Positions 17,640 to 25,219 of a DNA stretch of 64,000 bases are shown here, in pieces. The stretch is from an uncultured Christensenella sp. (GTDB lineage Bacteria; Bacillota; Clostridia; Christensenellales; Borkfalkiaceae). Positions within the stretch are counted from its first letter, which is position 1. Each line of letters starts with the position of its first letter. Position numbers and translations under genes: made by a program. The DNA lies in NCBI GenBank assembly GCA_910586035.1, contig CAJUHT010000004.1, forward strand, positions 1 through 64,000, given 5' to 3'. A model generated the notes under the pieces. The model was not told the origin of the DNA. It saw only the letters and a list, made by a program, of their open reading frames with translations, and searched no databases.

Positions 17640-18032
17640 TCACTCCTTTCCCATTTTCTTTAAACAGGCGGCAATCTTTTCCGAGTAGTCTTTATCTAAA
17701 ATAGCCTGCAAATTTGCAATATCCGCGGCATATTCGGGGTGCAATTTCAAAAAATCTTCCGACCAGCGCATAACGTCGGTCAGCACGCACGATAAAAAAA
17801 TATCGCCCTCGGTTAAAAGCCTGTCGTGTTTCAATTTGTCGTCGTACTCTTTAAGCTGCCTTTTGCAGAGGTTTAAACACTCCGAAACGCCCTGCCTCGA
17901 AATTCCCTTTTGCTCGGCTATTTCCGAAACGGTTAAATCGAGATTGAAATACAAACCGGTTATTTCGCGTTGGTTTTCGGTAAGCAATCCGCCGTACAAA
18001 TCCCATAGGCGCATAAACATAATTTTGTCCAT
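17640..18032 (-). CDS. ylxM: YlxM/p13-like HTH protein, SRP-associated
   Basis: 130 residues from the ATG at 18032, chosen because GGAGGCGG lies 5 nt upstream; a longer reading to 18047 would bury that site. The sigma-70 region-4-like helix-turn-helix (LTENQREITGLYFNLDLTVSEIAEQKGISRQGVSE) is the family hallmark. YlxM always precedes ffh in Bacillota and stimulates or tunes SRP; its mechanism is only partly known. The tail beyond ~105 is a little longer than in B. subtilis. Confidence 0.92.
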   Translation of the reverse strand: MDKIMFMRLWDLYGGLLTENQREITGLYFNLDLTVSEIAEQKGISRQGVSECLNLCKRQLKEYDDKLKHDRLLTEGDIFLSCVLTDVMRWSEDFLKLHPEYAADIANLQAILDKDYSEKIAACLKKMGKE

Positions 18033-18063
18033 AGTCCGCCTCCGCAACCGTTAGTACTCCGCA

Positions 18064-18108
18064 ATTATACATTTGCGCGATAAGTTTGTCAAGCAAATTT
18101 ACTTGACA
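18064..18108 (-). promoter_or_regulatory. ylxM-ffh promoter with overlapping palindrome
   Basis: A consensus promoter TTGACA (18092-18087), 17-nt spacer, TATAAT (18069-18064) drives the minus strand. The -35 hexamer is one arm of a 7-bp inverted repeat TGTCAAG-CAAATTTA-CTTGACA (18087-18108), which could be an operator. Confidence 0.75.
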
Positions 18109-18188
18109 GGGCACAAAAAGAAATAAAATTTCATAAAATAGACAGCGTTTAACATTTTTAAAATCGCGGTAATTTTTAACAAAGCCGT

Positions 18189-18217
18189 TTGACGAAAATT
18201 TTTGAAAGTGTTAAAAT
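18189..18217 (+). promoter_or_regulatory. Promoter of the 76-aa ORF
   Basis: TTGACG (18189-18194), 17-nt spacer, TAAAAT (18212-18217); the predicted start of transcription is ~12 nt before the ATG at 18237. Confidence 0.65.
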
Positions 18218-18236
18218 ATTTTGCAGAGGCTTTCTT

Positions 18237-18467
18237 ATGAAAAAAATTATCGACGGTACCGCATACGACACGCAGAGCGCAACGCTTGACAAAAAGTTTA
18301 CTTACGGCGCGCCGGGCGATTTAACGGGATACGAGGAAACGCTTTACATAACCTGCGACGGCAGATACTTCATTTATACCAACGGCGGCTCGCAGAGCAA
18401 GTACCCTACGGAAAACATTACCCCCATCTCGCGCGAGCAGGTTAAAGAATGGGTAATGTCCCACTGA
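18237..18467 (+). CDS. Small unknown protein (76 aa)
   Basis: Begins MKKIIDGTAYDTQSATLDKK and ends with an EQVKEWVMSH helix. The start was chosen at 18237 because AGAGG lies 7 nt upstream and a promoter ends just before it; an upstream in-frame TTG at 18189 is part of the -35 box. No membrane segment and no cysteine cluster; one CDGRYFIYTNGG segment suggests a small beta-sheet fold. Proteins with this KIIDGTxYDT opening occur in Clostridia as short hypotheticals. A terminator follows. Confidence 0.75.
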   Translation: MKKIIDGTAYDTQSATLDKKFTYGAPGDLTGYEETLYITCDGRYFIYTNGGSQSKYPTENITPISREQVKEWVMSH

Positions 18468-18486
18468 CGACAAATTCAAAATTCAG

Positions 18487-18507
18487 GCTCCCAGACGGGA
18501 GCTTTTT
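18487..18507 (+). terminator. Terminator of the 76-aa ORF
   Basis: GCTCCC-AGAC-GGGAGC followed by TTTTTATTTT. Confidence 0.85.
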
Positions 18508-18578
18508 ATTTTGCCTTGATTTTGCTATTTGATTTTTACTATTTCACGCAATAAATTGCGCATACGACAATTTTCCTC

Positions 18579-18607
18579 TTGCAAAAGACGCGCGGCGGGT
18601 CTATAAT
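18579..18607 (+). promoter_or_regulatory. mscS promoter
   Basis: TTGCAA (18579-18584), 17-nt spacer, TATAAT (18602-18607), 33 nt upstream of the mscS ATG. Confidence 0.75.
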
Positions 18608-18640
18608 ATTGCTTGTATAAATTTTTACGGGAGGAAAATA

Positions 18641-19561
18641 ATGTATTTTAACTTGCTTGAAGGCGAAACGGTTACCGAAACGGTAGACGGCGCGCAAAAC
18701 GCGACCGCAAGCGCCAAGGGTATAGATTGGTCCGCCGTTTTAAAGACGGTTGTCGATTGGTTTACCCATACGGGAATAAAGCTGCTGATTGCCATAATTT
18801 TAATGATTGTAACGTTTGCCATTATAAACGGCGTTACAAAAAAGATTTACAAGCGTTTGCAGAAAAAGAAAGCCGACGAAACGCTGTCGCGCGTATGCAC
18901 GCAAGCGGCGCGGATAATTTTGAAACTGCTTGTGCTTGTGTGCTTAATCGGCTACGTGGGCATAGAAACGGCTTCGATATCCGCCGTTATAGCTTCGATT
19001 GGCGTAGGTATTTCGCTCGCCGTTCAGGGCACCCTATCAAACTTTGCGGGCGGCGTGATTATAATAGTAATGCGCCCCTTTAAGATAGGCGACTATATAA
19101 CGTCCAACGGTCAGGAGGGCACGGTTGAGGACATAAAGCTTTTCTACACCCACATAGTAACCAACGACAACAAGGCGGTGGTTATACCCAACGGCTCGCT
19201 TGCAAACAACGTTATAGTCAACTCCTCGGCAAAGGATACGCGCCGCGTTGACATAGTAACTCAGGTTGCCTACGGCTCCGACGTAGCGCTTGTAAAAAAG
19301 CTTATCAAAGATGTGTGCCAACAAAACGGGCTTGTCTTTAAGGACCCCGCCCCCTTTGTGGAAATGAGCGAACTTAACGAAAGCTCGCTCGATTTCACCG
19401 TAAGGGTATGGTGCAACCGCCCCGACTATTGGACGGTTAAGTTTGCGCTTTTGGACGATATTAAAAAGGCGTTGGACGAAAACGGCATAGAAATCCCCTA
19501 TAAGCAGATTGACGTTCACGTCAAAGAAGATATAACCGCGGTTGCGGAAAGGAAGGACTGA
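18641..19561 (+). CDS. mscS: Small-conductance mechanosensitive channel, MscS family
   Basis: 306 residues. It opens under membrane tension to release solutes on osmotic downshock. Three transmembrane helices are visible (about 44-64, 92-113, 116-145). The third is the pore helix, with the glycine/alanine pattern VIASIGVGISLAVQGTLSNFAGGVIIIVMRPF and the family FKIGDYI. The beta domain has the VVIPNGSLANN motif. A strong GGAGG site precedes the ATG. The gene below starts 3 nt after its stop and may be co-translated. Confidence 0.95.
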   Translation: MYFNLLEGETVTETVDGAQNATASAKGIDWSAVLKTVVDWFTHTGIKLLIAIILMIVTFAIINGVTKKIYKRLQKKKADETLSRVCTQAARIILKLLVLVCLIGYVGIETASISAVIASIGVGISLAVQGTLSNFAGGVIIIVMRPFKIGDYITSNGQEGTVEDIKLFYTHIVTNDNKAVVIPNGSLANNVIVNSSAKDTRRVDIVTQVAYGSDVALVKKLIKDVCQQNGLVFKDPAPFVEMSELNESSLDFTVRVWCNRPDYWTVKFALLDDIKKALDENGIEIPYKQIDVHVKEDITAVAERKD

Positions 19562-19564
19562 TTT

Positions 19565-20011
19565 ATGGCAGACGAAGAAATAAACGGACAGGAACAGACG
19601 GAAGACAAAAAGGAAGGCAAAATTTCTTCCTTCTTTAAAAAGGTAGGCAAGAAATTCGACGACGCCACTTACGAAATGCGACTGAAAAGCGATTTTGACA
19701 AAAATCACAAGAAGTACACCGTATACAGCGGCACCGCGCTTTTGACCCCCTCGCCCGAAATTTCCGTGGAGGAACACCTTGACGAAAACTATATAATAAC
19801 GCTTGACGACTACGAACAGATAGCCGCGGGCAACCTTATAGAGGACGGCGACAACGGCGACGTAATGCACATTGCCGCCGTGGAAAAGGCGACTTTAAAC
19901 GTAGAGTTCGAGGGAAAGAACAACGAAAAGCCCGCTCTTAAAATATTTATAGGCGAAATGGCGCAGAAAGTAGACGTAATTAAGGTAGGCAACGATTTCT
20001 ACCTCAAATAA
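19565..20011 (+). CDS. Unknown soluble protein downstream of mscS (148 aa)
   Basis: Not recognised. The N-terminal 60 residues are highly charged (EEINGQEQTEDKKEGK, then FFKKVGKKFDDATYEMRLKSDF). The remainder is acidic with short predicted beta strands and an AAGNLIEDGDNGDVMHI segment. There is no signal peptide or membrane helix. It lies 3 nt after mscS with GGAAGG upstream of its ATG and shares its transcript, which ends at the hairpin 20026-20070. Confidence 0.75.
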   Translation: MADEEINGQEQTEDKKEGKISSFFKKVGKKFDDATYEMRLKSDFDKNHKKYTVYSGTALLTPSPEISVEEHLDENYIITLDDYEQIAAGNLIEDGDNGDVMHIAAVEKATLNVEFEGKNNEKPALKIFIGEMAQKVDVIKVGNDFYLK

Positions 20012-20025
20012 AAAATAAGACGAAA

Positions 20026-20070
20026 AAAATCCCCGCGGCGGGCAACGCACGTTGCCGCCGCGGGGATTTT
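20026..20070. terminator. Bidirectional terminator between convergent genes
   Basis: AAAATCCCCGCGGCG... pairs with its complement ending GCGGGGATTTT in a ~21-bp stem with one bulge, serving the mscS unit (plus) and the antiporter gene (minus). Confidence 0.85.
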
Positions 20071-20088
20071 ATTGCGCTTTAATAAAAA

Positions 20089-21435
20089 TCAGTCGTCGGG
20101 GTCTATTTCAGGAAGAAGCTTTGGCAACTCCTCTTTAACGCCCTTATAGAACAACTTCAAGAATATCGGCGTGAGTATGGACGAAGCTAAAATTAGCAAG
20201 ACGGTCATAATCATAAACTCGCCGCCGAGCGCGTTTGCGCCCAGCGAAGCCGCGGTTACCGTCTGCGTTACAATCAGCGCCACTTCCCCCCTCGCCATCA
20301 TACCTACTCCGCCGACGGCGCTCTCCCGCCAGGAATAGCGGAACGCCTTAAACACCGCGCCGCAACCGAGCACCTTGCCTATCAGCCCGACAAGCACGGC
20401 GATTACCGCAAACAGCAGTATAGTCGGCTTCATACCGGCAAACGAAATAGAACTGATGCCTATATTGGCGAAGAACACGGGGGCGAAAAGCGTGTAGGAG
20501 TCCACCTCCACCTGCTTATCGATATACACGCTTGCCCTGTGGTCGGTGGACAGCACCACGCCCGCAAGAAACGCGCCCGTAATGTCGGCGACGCCGAAAA
20601 TCTTTTCCGCAAGCCAGCTGTAACCGAACAGCACGACGAGCGAGTAGACCGAAAGCCTGTGCTTGCCCGGCCAGCGCTTATCCAGCCATTTAAAGGCTTT
20701 GGAAACCACCCAGCCCAACGCGATTGCCACGGCGAAGAACGCCACAATCATAATTACGGTGCCGTACGGCGTGGTTTTAAACGCCTCGAAAGCGTTTGCC
20801 GCCTCGGTGTTGCCGCTCTTGGCAAAGCCCGTAACGACGGAAAGCAAGACAATGCCGATAACGTCGTCTATTATTGCGGCGGAAACTATGGTCGTGCCCA
20901 GCTTGGTGTTTATCTTGCCCAGCTCCTTTAAAACCGAAACGGTGATGGCAACCGACGTAGCCGTAAGTATAGTGCCTATAAATATGCACCTGTAAATGTT
21001 GTTAAGCCCCAAGCCGATGTTACCGAAAGGCAAAGAGATAAGAAAGCCAAGCAACATAGGCACCGCAACGCCCGAGCACGCCACAAGCGCGCTGGCAACG
21101 CCCGTACGCTTTAAGTCCTTTACGTTGGTTTCCAACCCCGCGCAGAACATTAAAAGCAGCACGCCTATCTTGGAGAATATTTCCAGCCCGCCGTTGTGCC
21201 CTTCCTCCGTTACGGCAAGCTTAAACAGCGAATAATAACTCTTGCCCTCGAAACCAATCAGCGCAAAGCCGCAAAAGTCGCCGAAAATAGCCGGACCAAT
21301 CAAGACGCCCGCAATTATAAACCCCAGCACCTGCGGCAATCCGAAGTGCCTGAATATAAGCCCGAGCGACTTTGTGAAAAAGATGATTATGGCAAGCACC
21401 GCAACAAAACCGAGCCCGTCGTTTACGTAAAACAT
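20089..21435 (-). CDS. CPA2-family cation:proton antiporter (Na+/H+ or K+/H+)
   Basis: 448 residues with about 12-13 hydrophobic segments. The family patterns LPQVLGFIIAGVLIGPAIFG near the N-terminus, GVLLLMFCAGLETNVKDLK, and the paired-aspartate ion site in AAIIDDVIGIVLLSVV are present. There is no C-terminal TrkA-N (RCK) domain, so it is the short KefB/NapA-like type. It exchanges protons for monovalent cations across the cytoplasmic membrane; the ion cannot be told from sequence. It is monocistronic and convergent with the mscS unit. Confidence 0.92.
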   Translation of the reverse strand: MFYVNDGLGFVAVLAIIIFFTKSLGLIFRHFGLPQVLGFIIAGVLIGPAIFGDFCGFALIGFEGKSYYSLFKLAVTEEGHNGGLEIFSKIGVLLLMFCAGLETNVKDLKRTGVASALVACSGVAVPMLLGFLISLPFGNIGLGLNNIYRCIFIGTILTATSVAITVSVLKELGKINTKLGTTIVSAAIIDDVIGIVLLSVVTGFAKSGNTEAANAFEAFKTTPYGTVIMIVAFFAVAIALGWVVSKAFKWLDKRWPGKHRLSVYSLVVLFGYSWLAEKIFGVADITGAFLAGVVLSTDHRASVYIDKQVEVDSYTLFAPVFFANIGISSISFAGMKPTILLFAVIAVLVGLIGKVLGCGAVFKAFRYSWRESAVGGVGMMARGEVALIVTQTVTAASLGANALGGEFMIMTVLLILASSILTPIFLKLFYKGVKEELPKLLPEIDPDD

Positions 21436-21581
21436 ATTTAACTCTCCGCATCCGATACGAATATTTTAAACCGTTACATTATATCAAATATTTTTAAAAA
21501 AGGTTAGCGTTTTAAATGCCTTTTCACGTTTTACTTACAAAACCTACATAAAATTTCCATAAAAAAGTTTTGAAAAAGGTA

Positions 21582-21609
21582 TTGACAACGCAAAAATATG
21601 TGCTATACT
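21582..21609 (+). promoter_or_regulatory. Strong promoter of the candidate RNA at 21616
   Basis: TTGACA (21582-21587), 16-nt spacer, TATACT (21604-21609). Confidence 0.8.
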
Positions 21610-21677
21610 TAAAGTACAAAAAGAAAATAACTTACAAAAAATGTTAGCCGGCAACATTAGTAAAGGAGTAAGCTATT

Positions 21678-21692
21678 ATGAAGGACAAGTAG
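21678..21692 (+). CDS. Micro-ORF MKDK inside candidate RNA
   Basis: ATG-AAG-GAC-AAG-TAG with AAAGGAG nine nt upstream. It is too short to judge as a protein and may be a regulatory leader peptide or chance. Confidence 0.3.
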   Translation: MKDK

Positions 21693-21825
21693 CGGCGAAA
21701 GCCGGACAAGGACTTTCGTAAAAAATTAAACGTATCTTTTTAACACCCCTACCGAGCGGATAGCTTTAAGCGACCGCCCGAAAAGTAAAATTACCCAAGT
21801 GGGAAACTTGCAAGGAGTTAAAGTT

Positions 21826-21870
21826 ATGAGAAAACTGTTTTGCAAATCCAACGAAGATAAGGAAGGGTAA
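21826..21870 (+). CDS. Micro-ORF of 14 codons inside candidate RNA
   Basis: Encodes MRKLFCKSNEDKEG. AAGGAG lies eight nt upstream, right after the CAAGT-GGGAA-ACTTG hairpin. A leader peptide is possible; translation is not shown. Confidence 0.35.
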   Translation: MRKLFCKSNEDKEG

Positions 21871-22025
21871 ACTCCAATGTACTATTCATCTATTGGAATC
21901 TGAAATCCGATACGGTAAAATCTTTGCGGCGGAAGTATGCGCAAACCGAAGCCGCGCGGGTTAGACCCAAGCACATAAAACCGTGGGACGTTGGTTCCTG
22001 AGTTAAAACTTAATAAAAATATTCA

Positions 22026-22052
22026 CCCCGTGCGACGCATTGCACGGGGTTT
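22026..22052 (+). terminator. Terminator of candidate RNA
   Basis: CCCCGTGC-GACGCATT-GCACGGGG followed by TTTAATAATT. A second GGGCG/CGCCC hairpin with TTTTAACTTTT lies 40 nt further on (22084-22111). Confidence 0.8.
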
Positions 22053-22123
22053 AATAATTCTAATCCCCCCCACTGCCGCGCCAGGGCGTTTGCCGCCCTT
22101 TTAACTTTTAAAACATTAAAACA

Positions 22124-22148
22124 GCCCCCGCCATTTTACGGCGGAGGC
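22124..22148 (-). terminator. yfbR terminator
   Basis: Minus strand GCCTCCGCC-GTAAAAT-GGCGGGGGC followed by TGTTTT. Confidence 0.8.
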
Positions 22149-22162
22149 TATTAAATTTGCAC

Positions 22163-22756
22163 TCAATCGGTTATTCCACCCTCCAACTCGTCCAAAGTGA
22201 GCGAAAAACTTTCTATAAAGTTATTTATAAAGTACTCCACTTCGGGCAGATTGCGCGAATGAAGGTCCGCCTCTATGCTCTTTTTAGCCTTTTCGAACTC
22301 GCTGTTGCCGCATCGGTGCTCTTCCATACACTTTATGTAAGCCGCAAGCCTGTCCGCCGCCTTGACGATTTTGTATTCTTCGGAAGCCGTATCGGGCTTA
22401 ACGCAGGGGGCAAGCTCCTCGGCGAGCTCGGCGGGGAGCATATCCAAAAGCTTGTCGCACGCCTTGTCCTCCAAATTTTTATACGCGCCGTGTATGGAGT
22501 TGTTAAAGTACTTTATTGGCGTGGGTAAATCGCCCGTCATAACCTCGCTGCACTCGTGATATACGGCGTACATAACGCACTTTTCGGCGTTTACGTTGCC
22601 GCCGTACAGCTTATTTTTGATTACAGCAAGCGCGTGCGCAAGCATTGCTACCTGCTGTGAATGTTCCATAATGTTTTCGTCGCGCACCGAGCGCATAAGC
22701 GACCAGCGGCGGATATACTTCATTCTGTCTATAAACGCGTAAAAATTGTAAGCCAT
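22163..22756 (-). CDS. yfbR: HD-domain 5'-deoxynucleotidase, YfbR family
   Basis: 197 residues. It hydrolyses deoxynucleoside 5'-monophosphates, a nucleotide-pool function. Metal and catalytic motifs: R(x)n ENIMEHSQQVAMLAH, YHECSEVMTGDLPTPIKYF (the HD-like His-Glu pair; the usual HD reads HE here, as in the family) and KAADRLAAYIKCMEE. The length matches the E. coli enzyme (199). It has its own promoter and terminator. Confidence 0.9.
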   Translation of the reverse strand: MAYNFYAFIDRMKYIRRWSLMRSVRDENIMEHSQQVAMLAHALAVIKNKLYGGNVNAEKCVMYAVYHECSEVMTGDLPTPIKYFNNSIHGAYKNLEDKACDKLLDMLPAELAEELAPCVKPDTASEEYKIVKAADRLAAYIKCMEEHRCGNSEFEKAKKSIEADLHSRNLPEVEYFINNFIESFSLTLDELEGGITD

Positions 22757-22783
22757 AACCCACCCCTTTAAGGAAGTGTAAAC

Positions 22784-22813
22784 ATTATCTTAAATTTTGC
22801 CGTTCGTTGTCAA
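22784..22813 (-). promoter_or_regulatory. yfbR promoter
   Basis: TTGACA (22813-22808), 18-nt spacer, GATAAT (22789-22784) on the minus strand. Confidence 0.65.
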
Positions 22814-22835
22814 TTAAAAAACTTATAAATAAAAA

Positions 22836-22874
22836 AATTTCCCTCACAGCCGCTATTTAAGCCGTTGGGAAATT
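22836..22874 (-). terminator. Terminator of the small HTH gene
   Basis: AATTTCCC / GGGAAATT stem on the minus strand, overlapping the HTH stop codon and followed by TTTTTATTTAT. Confidence 0.7.
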
Positions 22875-23076
22875 ATATTTCTTTTACGTATTCTATTATG
22901 TCTTCCACCCTGCAATCGAGAATTTTGCACAAATCGTCCACCTTAGCAGTGCTTATCCCCTTGCCGTTCCTCAGCCTGTCAACCGTACTGCTACTTATAC
23001 CGTATCTGTTTATAAGGGTATAAGTAGACTGCCCCCTGTCTTTAAGCGTTTTCCAAAACGGCGCGTAAGATATCAT
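22873..23076 (-). CDS. Small Cro/CI-type HTH regulator
   Basis: 67 residues from the ATG at 23076. A longer reading to 23118 is less likely because a TTGTCA-17-TATAAT promoter lies between the two starts and ends 6 nt before 23076, making the mRNA leaderless. The body MISYAPFWKTLKDRGQSTYT...ISSSTVDRLRNGKGISTAKVDDLCKIL is a typical compact XRE domain. It probably represses its own promoter and the back-to-back promoter of the Sel1 gene. Confidence 0.88.
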   Translation of the reverse strand: MISYAPFWKTLKDRGQSTYTLINRYGISSSTVDRLRNGKGISTAKVDDLCKILDCRVEDIIEYVKEI

Positions 23077-23082
23077 AATTTT

Positions 23083-23133
23083 ATTATAATTTATAGCCTT
23101 TTTATTGACAATAGTCATATTTTAGACTATAAT
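23083..23133. promoter_or_regulatory. Overlapping divergent promoters sharing the -35 region
   Basis: Minus: TTGTCA (23111-23106), 17 nt, TATAAT (23088-23083) for the HTH gene. Plus: TTGACA (23105-23110), 17 nt, TATAAT (23128-23133) for the Sel1 gene. The two -35 boxes overlap by five bases, so polymerase cannot use both at once. Confidence 0.8.
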
Positions 23134-23164
23134 TAAACAAAATAAACGCGGAGGAAAAAAGTTT

Positions 23165-23924
23165 ATGACGGAAGAGTTTAAAAATATGCTTGCCCTTGCG
23201 AAAAGCGGCAACGCCGATATGCAGTACAAGGTTGCGCGCGTACGCCTACGGCGACGATAATTATTGCGTTGAAAAGAACTTTAATCAGGCTTTGGAGTGG
23301 TACGACAAGGCTGGGCAAAACGGCTCGTTGCCCGCAATGCACGAAACGGCGTTGCTCTATCAGGAAATGCTTGGCGAAAACGCCGACCCCAATATGTACG
23401 TGCAAATAATAATGAAGGCGGCTCAGCGCGGCTACGCCCCCTCGCAACTGTGGCTGGGCGAAACGTGTTACCGTTTAGAGCAATACGAAAACGCCGCGCC
23501 CTGGCTACAAAAAGCGGCTGACTGTCAGAACGAAAGTATATCCGTAACAGCCAAGCGGCTGTACGCCGTGCTTTTAATGGACGGCTTAGGCATTACGCAG
23601 AACAGGGATAAAGCCTTTAAATTGCTCAGCGAAACCTGCCAATCCCCCGATACGGGCGACTACAATTCTATGGCGCTTAGAGCCTTGGCTATCTGCTACC
23701 ACTACGGCTACGGCACGGCGATTGATTACGACCGTGCGCGCGATTGCTATAACGGAGCCAAACGAGCGGGTAACACAAACGTAGACCGCAACCTTGCGCA
23801 ACTTGAAAAGGATGCCCGCGCCGTTGCAACGTCCTCCTCTTCGGGCATAAATTGGGGAGTGGCGGCGCTGTTGTTGCTTTTGTTCTTCCCCGCAGGAATA
23901 ATCTATATTTTAATGAAAAAATAA
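23165..23924 (+). pseudogene. Sel1-repeat membrane-anchored protein, frameshifted
   Basis: The start ATG at 23165 has GGAGG upstream and encodes MTEEFKNMLALAKSGNADMQYKVAR, then stops at 23258-23260. The next frame continues the same Sel1 repeat (AYAYGDDNYCVEKNFNQALEWYDKAGQNG) to 23924. The join lies in GCGCGCG (23234-23240); two extra bases (or one fewer) would restore one ~253-residue protein. Further Sel1/TPR-like repeats (YRLEQYENAAPWLQKAADC, YHYGYGTAIDYDRARDCYNGAK) and a C-terminal membrane helix (WGVAALLLLLFFPAGIIYILMKK) follow. It could be a true mutation, slippage-based switching or a sequencing error. Confidence 0.8.
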
Positions 23925-23939
23925 AAAGGAGATTTTATA

Positions 23940-24164
23940 ATGACTATTACGGGAACGGGCTACAACGACAAATACAGCGTAAACGGCTGGGGCGAAATAT
24001 TGGATTCGAGCGGCTGGCGCACGGGTTTTAAAATTAACGGAAACGAACTGCTGTGCGAAACCTCCTCCCGCTGGGTTACCGCGGGGTGGTTACACTCCGG
24101 CGGAAGTATAAGTTACGCAAGCGATTACAGCGGCAACAAACCTTTTTCCGGTTGGAGCGATTGA
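23940..24164 (+). CDS. Small Gly/Trp-rich unknown protein (74 aa)
   Basis: Starts MTITGTGYNDKYSVNGWG at 23940 with AAAGGAG upstream, 15 nt after the Sel1 gene. Six tryptophans and many Gly/Ser residues suggest a small beta-rich fold. No signal peptide or membrane helix is clear. Probably co-transcribed with the Sel1 gene from the promoter at 23105; function unknown. Confidence 0.7.
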   Translation: MTITGTGYNDKYSVNGWGEILDSSGWRTGFKINGNELLCETSSRWVTAGWLHSGGSISYASDYSGNKPFSGWSD

Positions 24165-24208
24165 ATTTACGCTTTAAATTTGCAAAGCTAAAAAACAGCG
24201 CGATTTAA

Positions 24209-24237
24209 TTGACATTACGTAAAGAAAATAATATAAT
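24209..24237 (+). promoter_or_regulatory. thiT/TPP riboswitch promoter
   Basis: TTGACA (24209-24214), 17-nt spacer, TATAAT (24232-24237), just upstream of the aptamer. Confidence 0.8.
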
Positions 24238-24251
24238 TACGTTACAAATTT

Positions 24252-24342
24252 AATAACCGTCGGGGGTGCCGTCAAATTTTTTGCAATGGCGGCTGAGATT
24301 ATACCCTTTGAATCGGCAACGTAATGGTTGAGCGATAGTACA
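24252..24342 (+). promoter_or_regulatory. TPP riboswitch (THI box)
   Basis: Contains the conserved elements in order: GGGGGTGCC (24262-24270), GGCTGAGATTATACCC (24291-24306), TTTGAATCGG and CGTAATGG. Thiamine pyrophosphate binding is expected to favour the terminator at 24358 and switch off thiT. Confidence 0.88.
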
Positions 24343-24357
24343 AAGATGCGTATTCTG

Positions 24358-24397
24358 TGCGCCCCGAAAATAACGTTTTCGGGGCGCATATATTTTA
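24358..24397 (+). terminator. Riboswitch-controlled terminator upstream of thiT
   Basis: TGCGCCCCGAAAA-TAACG-TTTTCGGGGCGCA is a 13-bp stem followed by TATATTTT. A further GGCGCA/TGCGCC hairpin (24410-24426) sits right before the thiT ribosome binding site. Confidence 0.85.
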
Positions 24398-24438
24398 CAC
24401 GGCGGTTAAGGCGCAAAAAATGCGCCGTAGGAGGTTTT

Positions 24439-25206
24439 ATGTTTAACTTTTCCCTGCTTGCCGCCGTTTCCGAACAGACGACGGAAATAGTTACCTGGGT
24501 ATCGATTGGCGTAATAGCCGTGCTGGCAATAGTTTTTGCCTTGCTGTGCATATTCGTCAAAAAGTACTCCACGCACGAGATTGCCTACGCGGGCGTAAGC
24601 CTTGCACTGTCGTTCGCGCTGTCCTTTATAAAGTTTACGCCCGTGCAGCTCGGCGGCTCGATTACGCTTGCAAGCTTTGTTCCCCTGCTTATATACGCCT
24701 ATAAATTCGGACCTGTTAAGGGCACGCTTGCGGGCGTTATGCTGGGACTTTTCAACTTTATTTCGGGACCGTATATCCTGACGCCGCTAACGTTCTTCCT
24801 CGACTACGTTCTTGCGTTTGCAAGCATAGGGCTTATGGGTTTCGCCCCCAAATTCGGCAAACTTCCGCTTACCGCTAAGGTTTGCATAGGCGCGGTATTG
24901 GTTTACGTTGCAAGGTTTATCTTCCATCTGCTTTCGGGATTTATATACTTTGCCGAAAACTCGATTTGGGTAGATTTGCCCGCGCCAAATATGTTTGTTT
25001 ATTCCTTTATATACCAATGCGTGTACCTGCCCGCCGACTGCGTTTTAGCCGTTGTAGTGCTGTTTACGACAGCCAAGTGCAAGGCTCTTGACAGGTTGCT
25101 TGCAATGATGGAACATAAAAAGGGCAAGGCGCCCGAAGGCGGCGATTGCCCCGCGCAACCCGATTGCGCCGAACAAAACGACGCCGATAAAACTTTAAAC
25201 GCATAA
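24439..25206 (+). CDS. thiT: ECF thiamine transporter substrate-binding component ThiT
   Basis: 255 residues from the ATG at 24439 (TAGGAGG upstream). Six to seven hydrophobic segments are visible. The YuaJ/ThiT core includes the motif LGGSITLASFVPLLIYAYKFGPVKG, GxxLGLFNFISGPYI and SGFIYFAENS, matching the thiamine-binding S component that works with the shared EcfA/A'/T module. The C-terminal ~25 residues are polar and Cys-containing, beyond the usual end. The TPP riboswitch upstream strongly supports thiamine as substrate. The EcfAAT genes are not in the window. Confidence 0.9.
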   Translation: MFNFSLLAAVSEQTTEIVTWVSIGVIAVLAIVFALLCIFVKKYSTHEIAYAGVSLALSFALSFIKFTPVQLGGSITLASFVPLLIYAYKFGPVKGTLAGVMLGLFNFISGPYILTPLTFFLDYVLAFASIGLMGFAPKFGKLPLTAKVCIGAVLVYVARFIFHLLSGFIYFAENSIWVDLPAPNMFVYSFIYQCVYLPADCVLAVVVLFTTAKCKALDRLLAMMEHKKGKAPEGGDCPAQPDCAEQNDADKTLNA

Positions 25207-25219
25207 ATACGGTAAAAAC

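Larger units (their letters stand above)
21616..22052 (+). ncRNA. Candidate ~0.44-kb structured RNA, with two micro-ORFs
   Basis: This otherwise gene-free stretch between the antiporter and yfbR has a strong promoter, an intrinsic terminator, and hairpins along its length: AATGTT/AACATT near 21640, CGGC-GAAA-GCCG near 21693, CAAGT-GGGAA-ACTTG at ~21796-21810 and TCCAAT/ATTGGA at ~21873-21897. Two tiny ORFs with AAGGAG sites lie inside. There is no protein gene downstream on the same strand, so it is not a simple leader. Clostridial RNAs of this size with such features exist (for example the raiA motif), but I cannot match it by eye. Confidence 0.6.

Noticed and set aside
19037..19870. 277-codon minus-strand frame antisense to mscS
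   Set aside because: Tyr/Val-rich composition mirrors the sense codons and no promoter or ribosome site is present.
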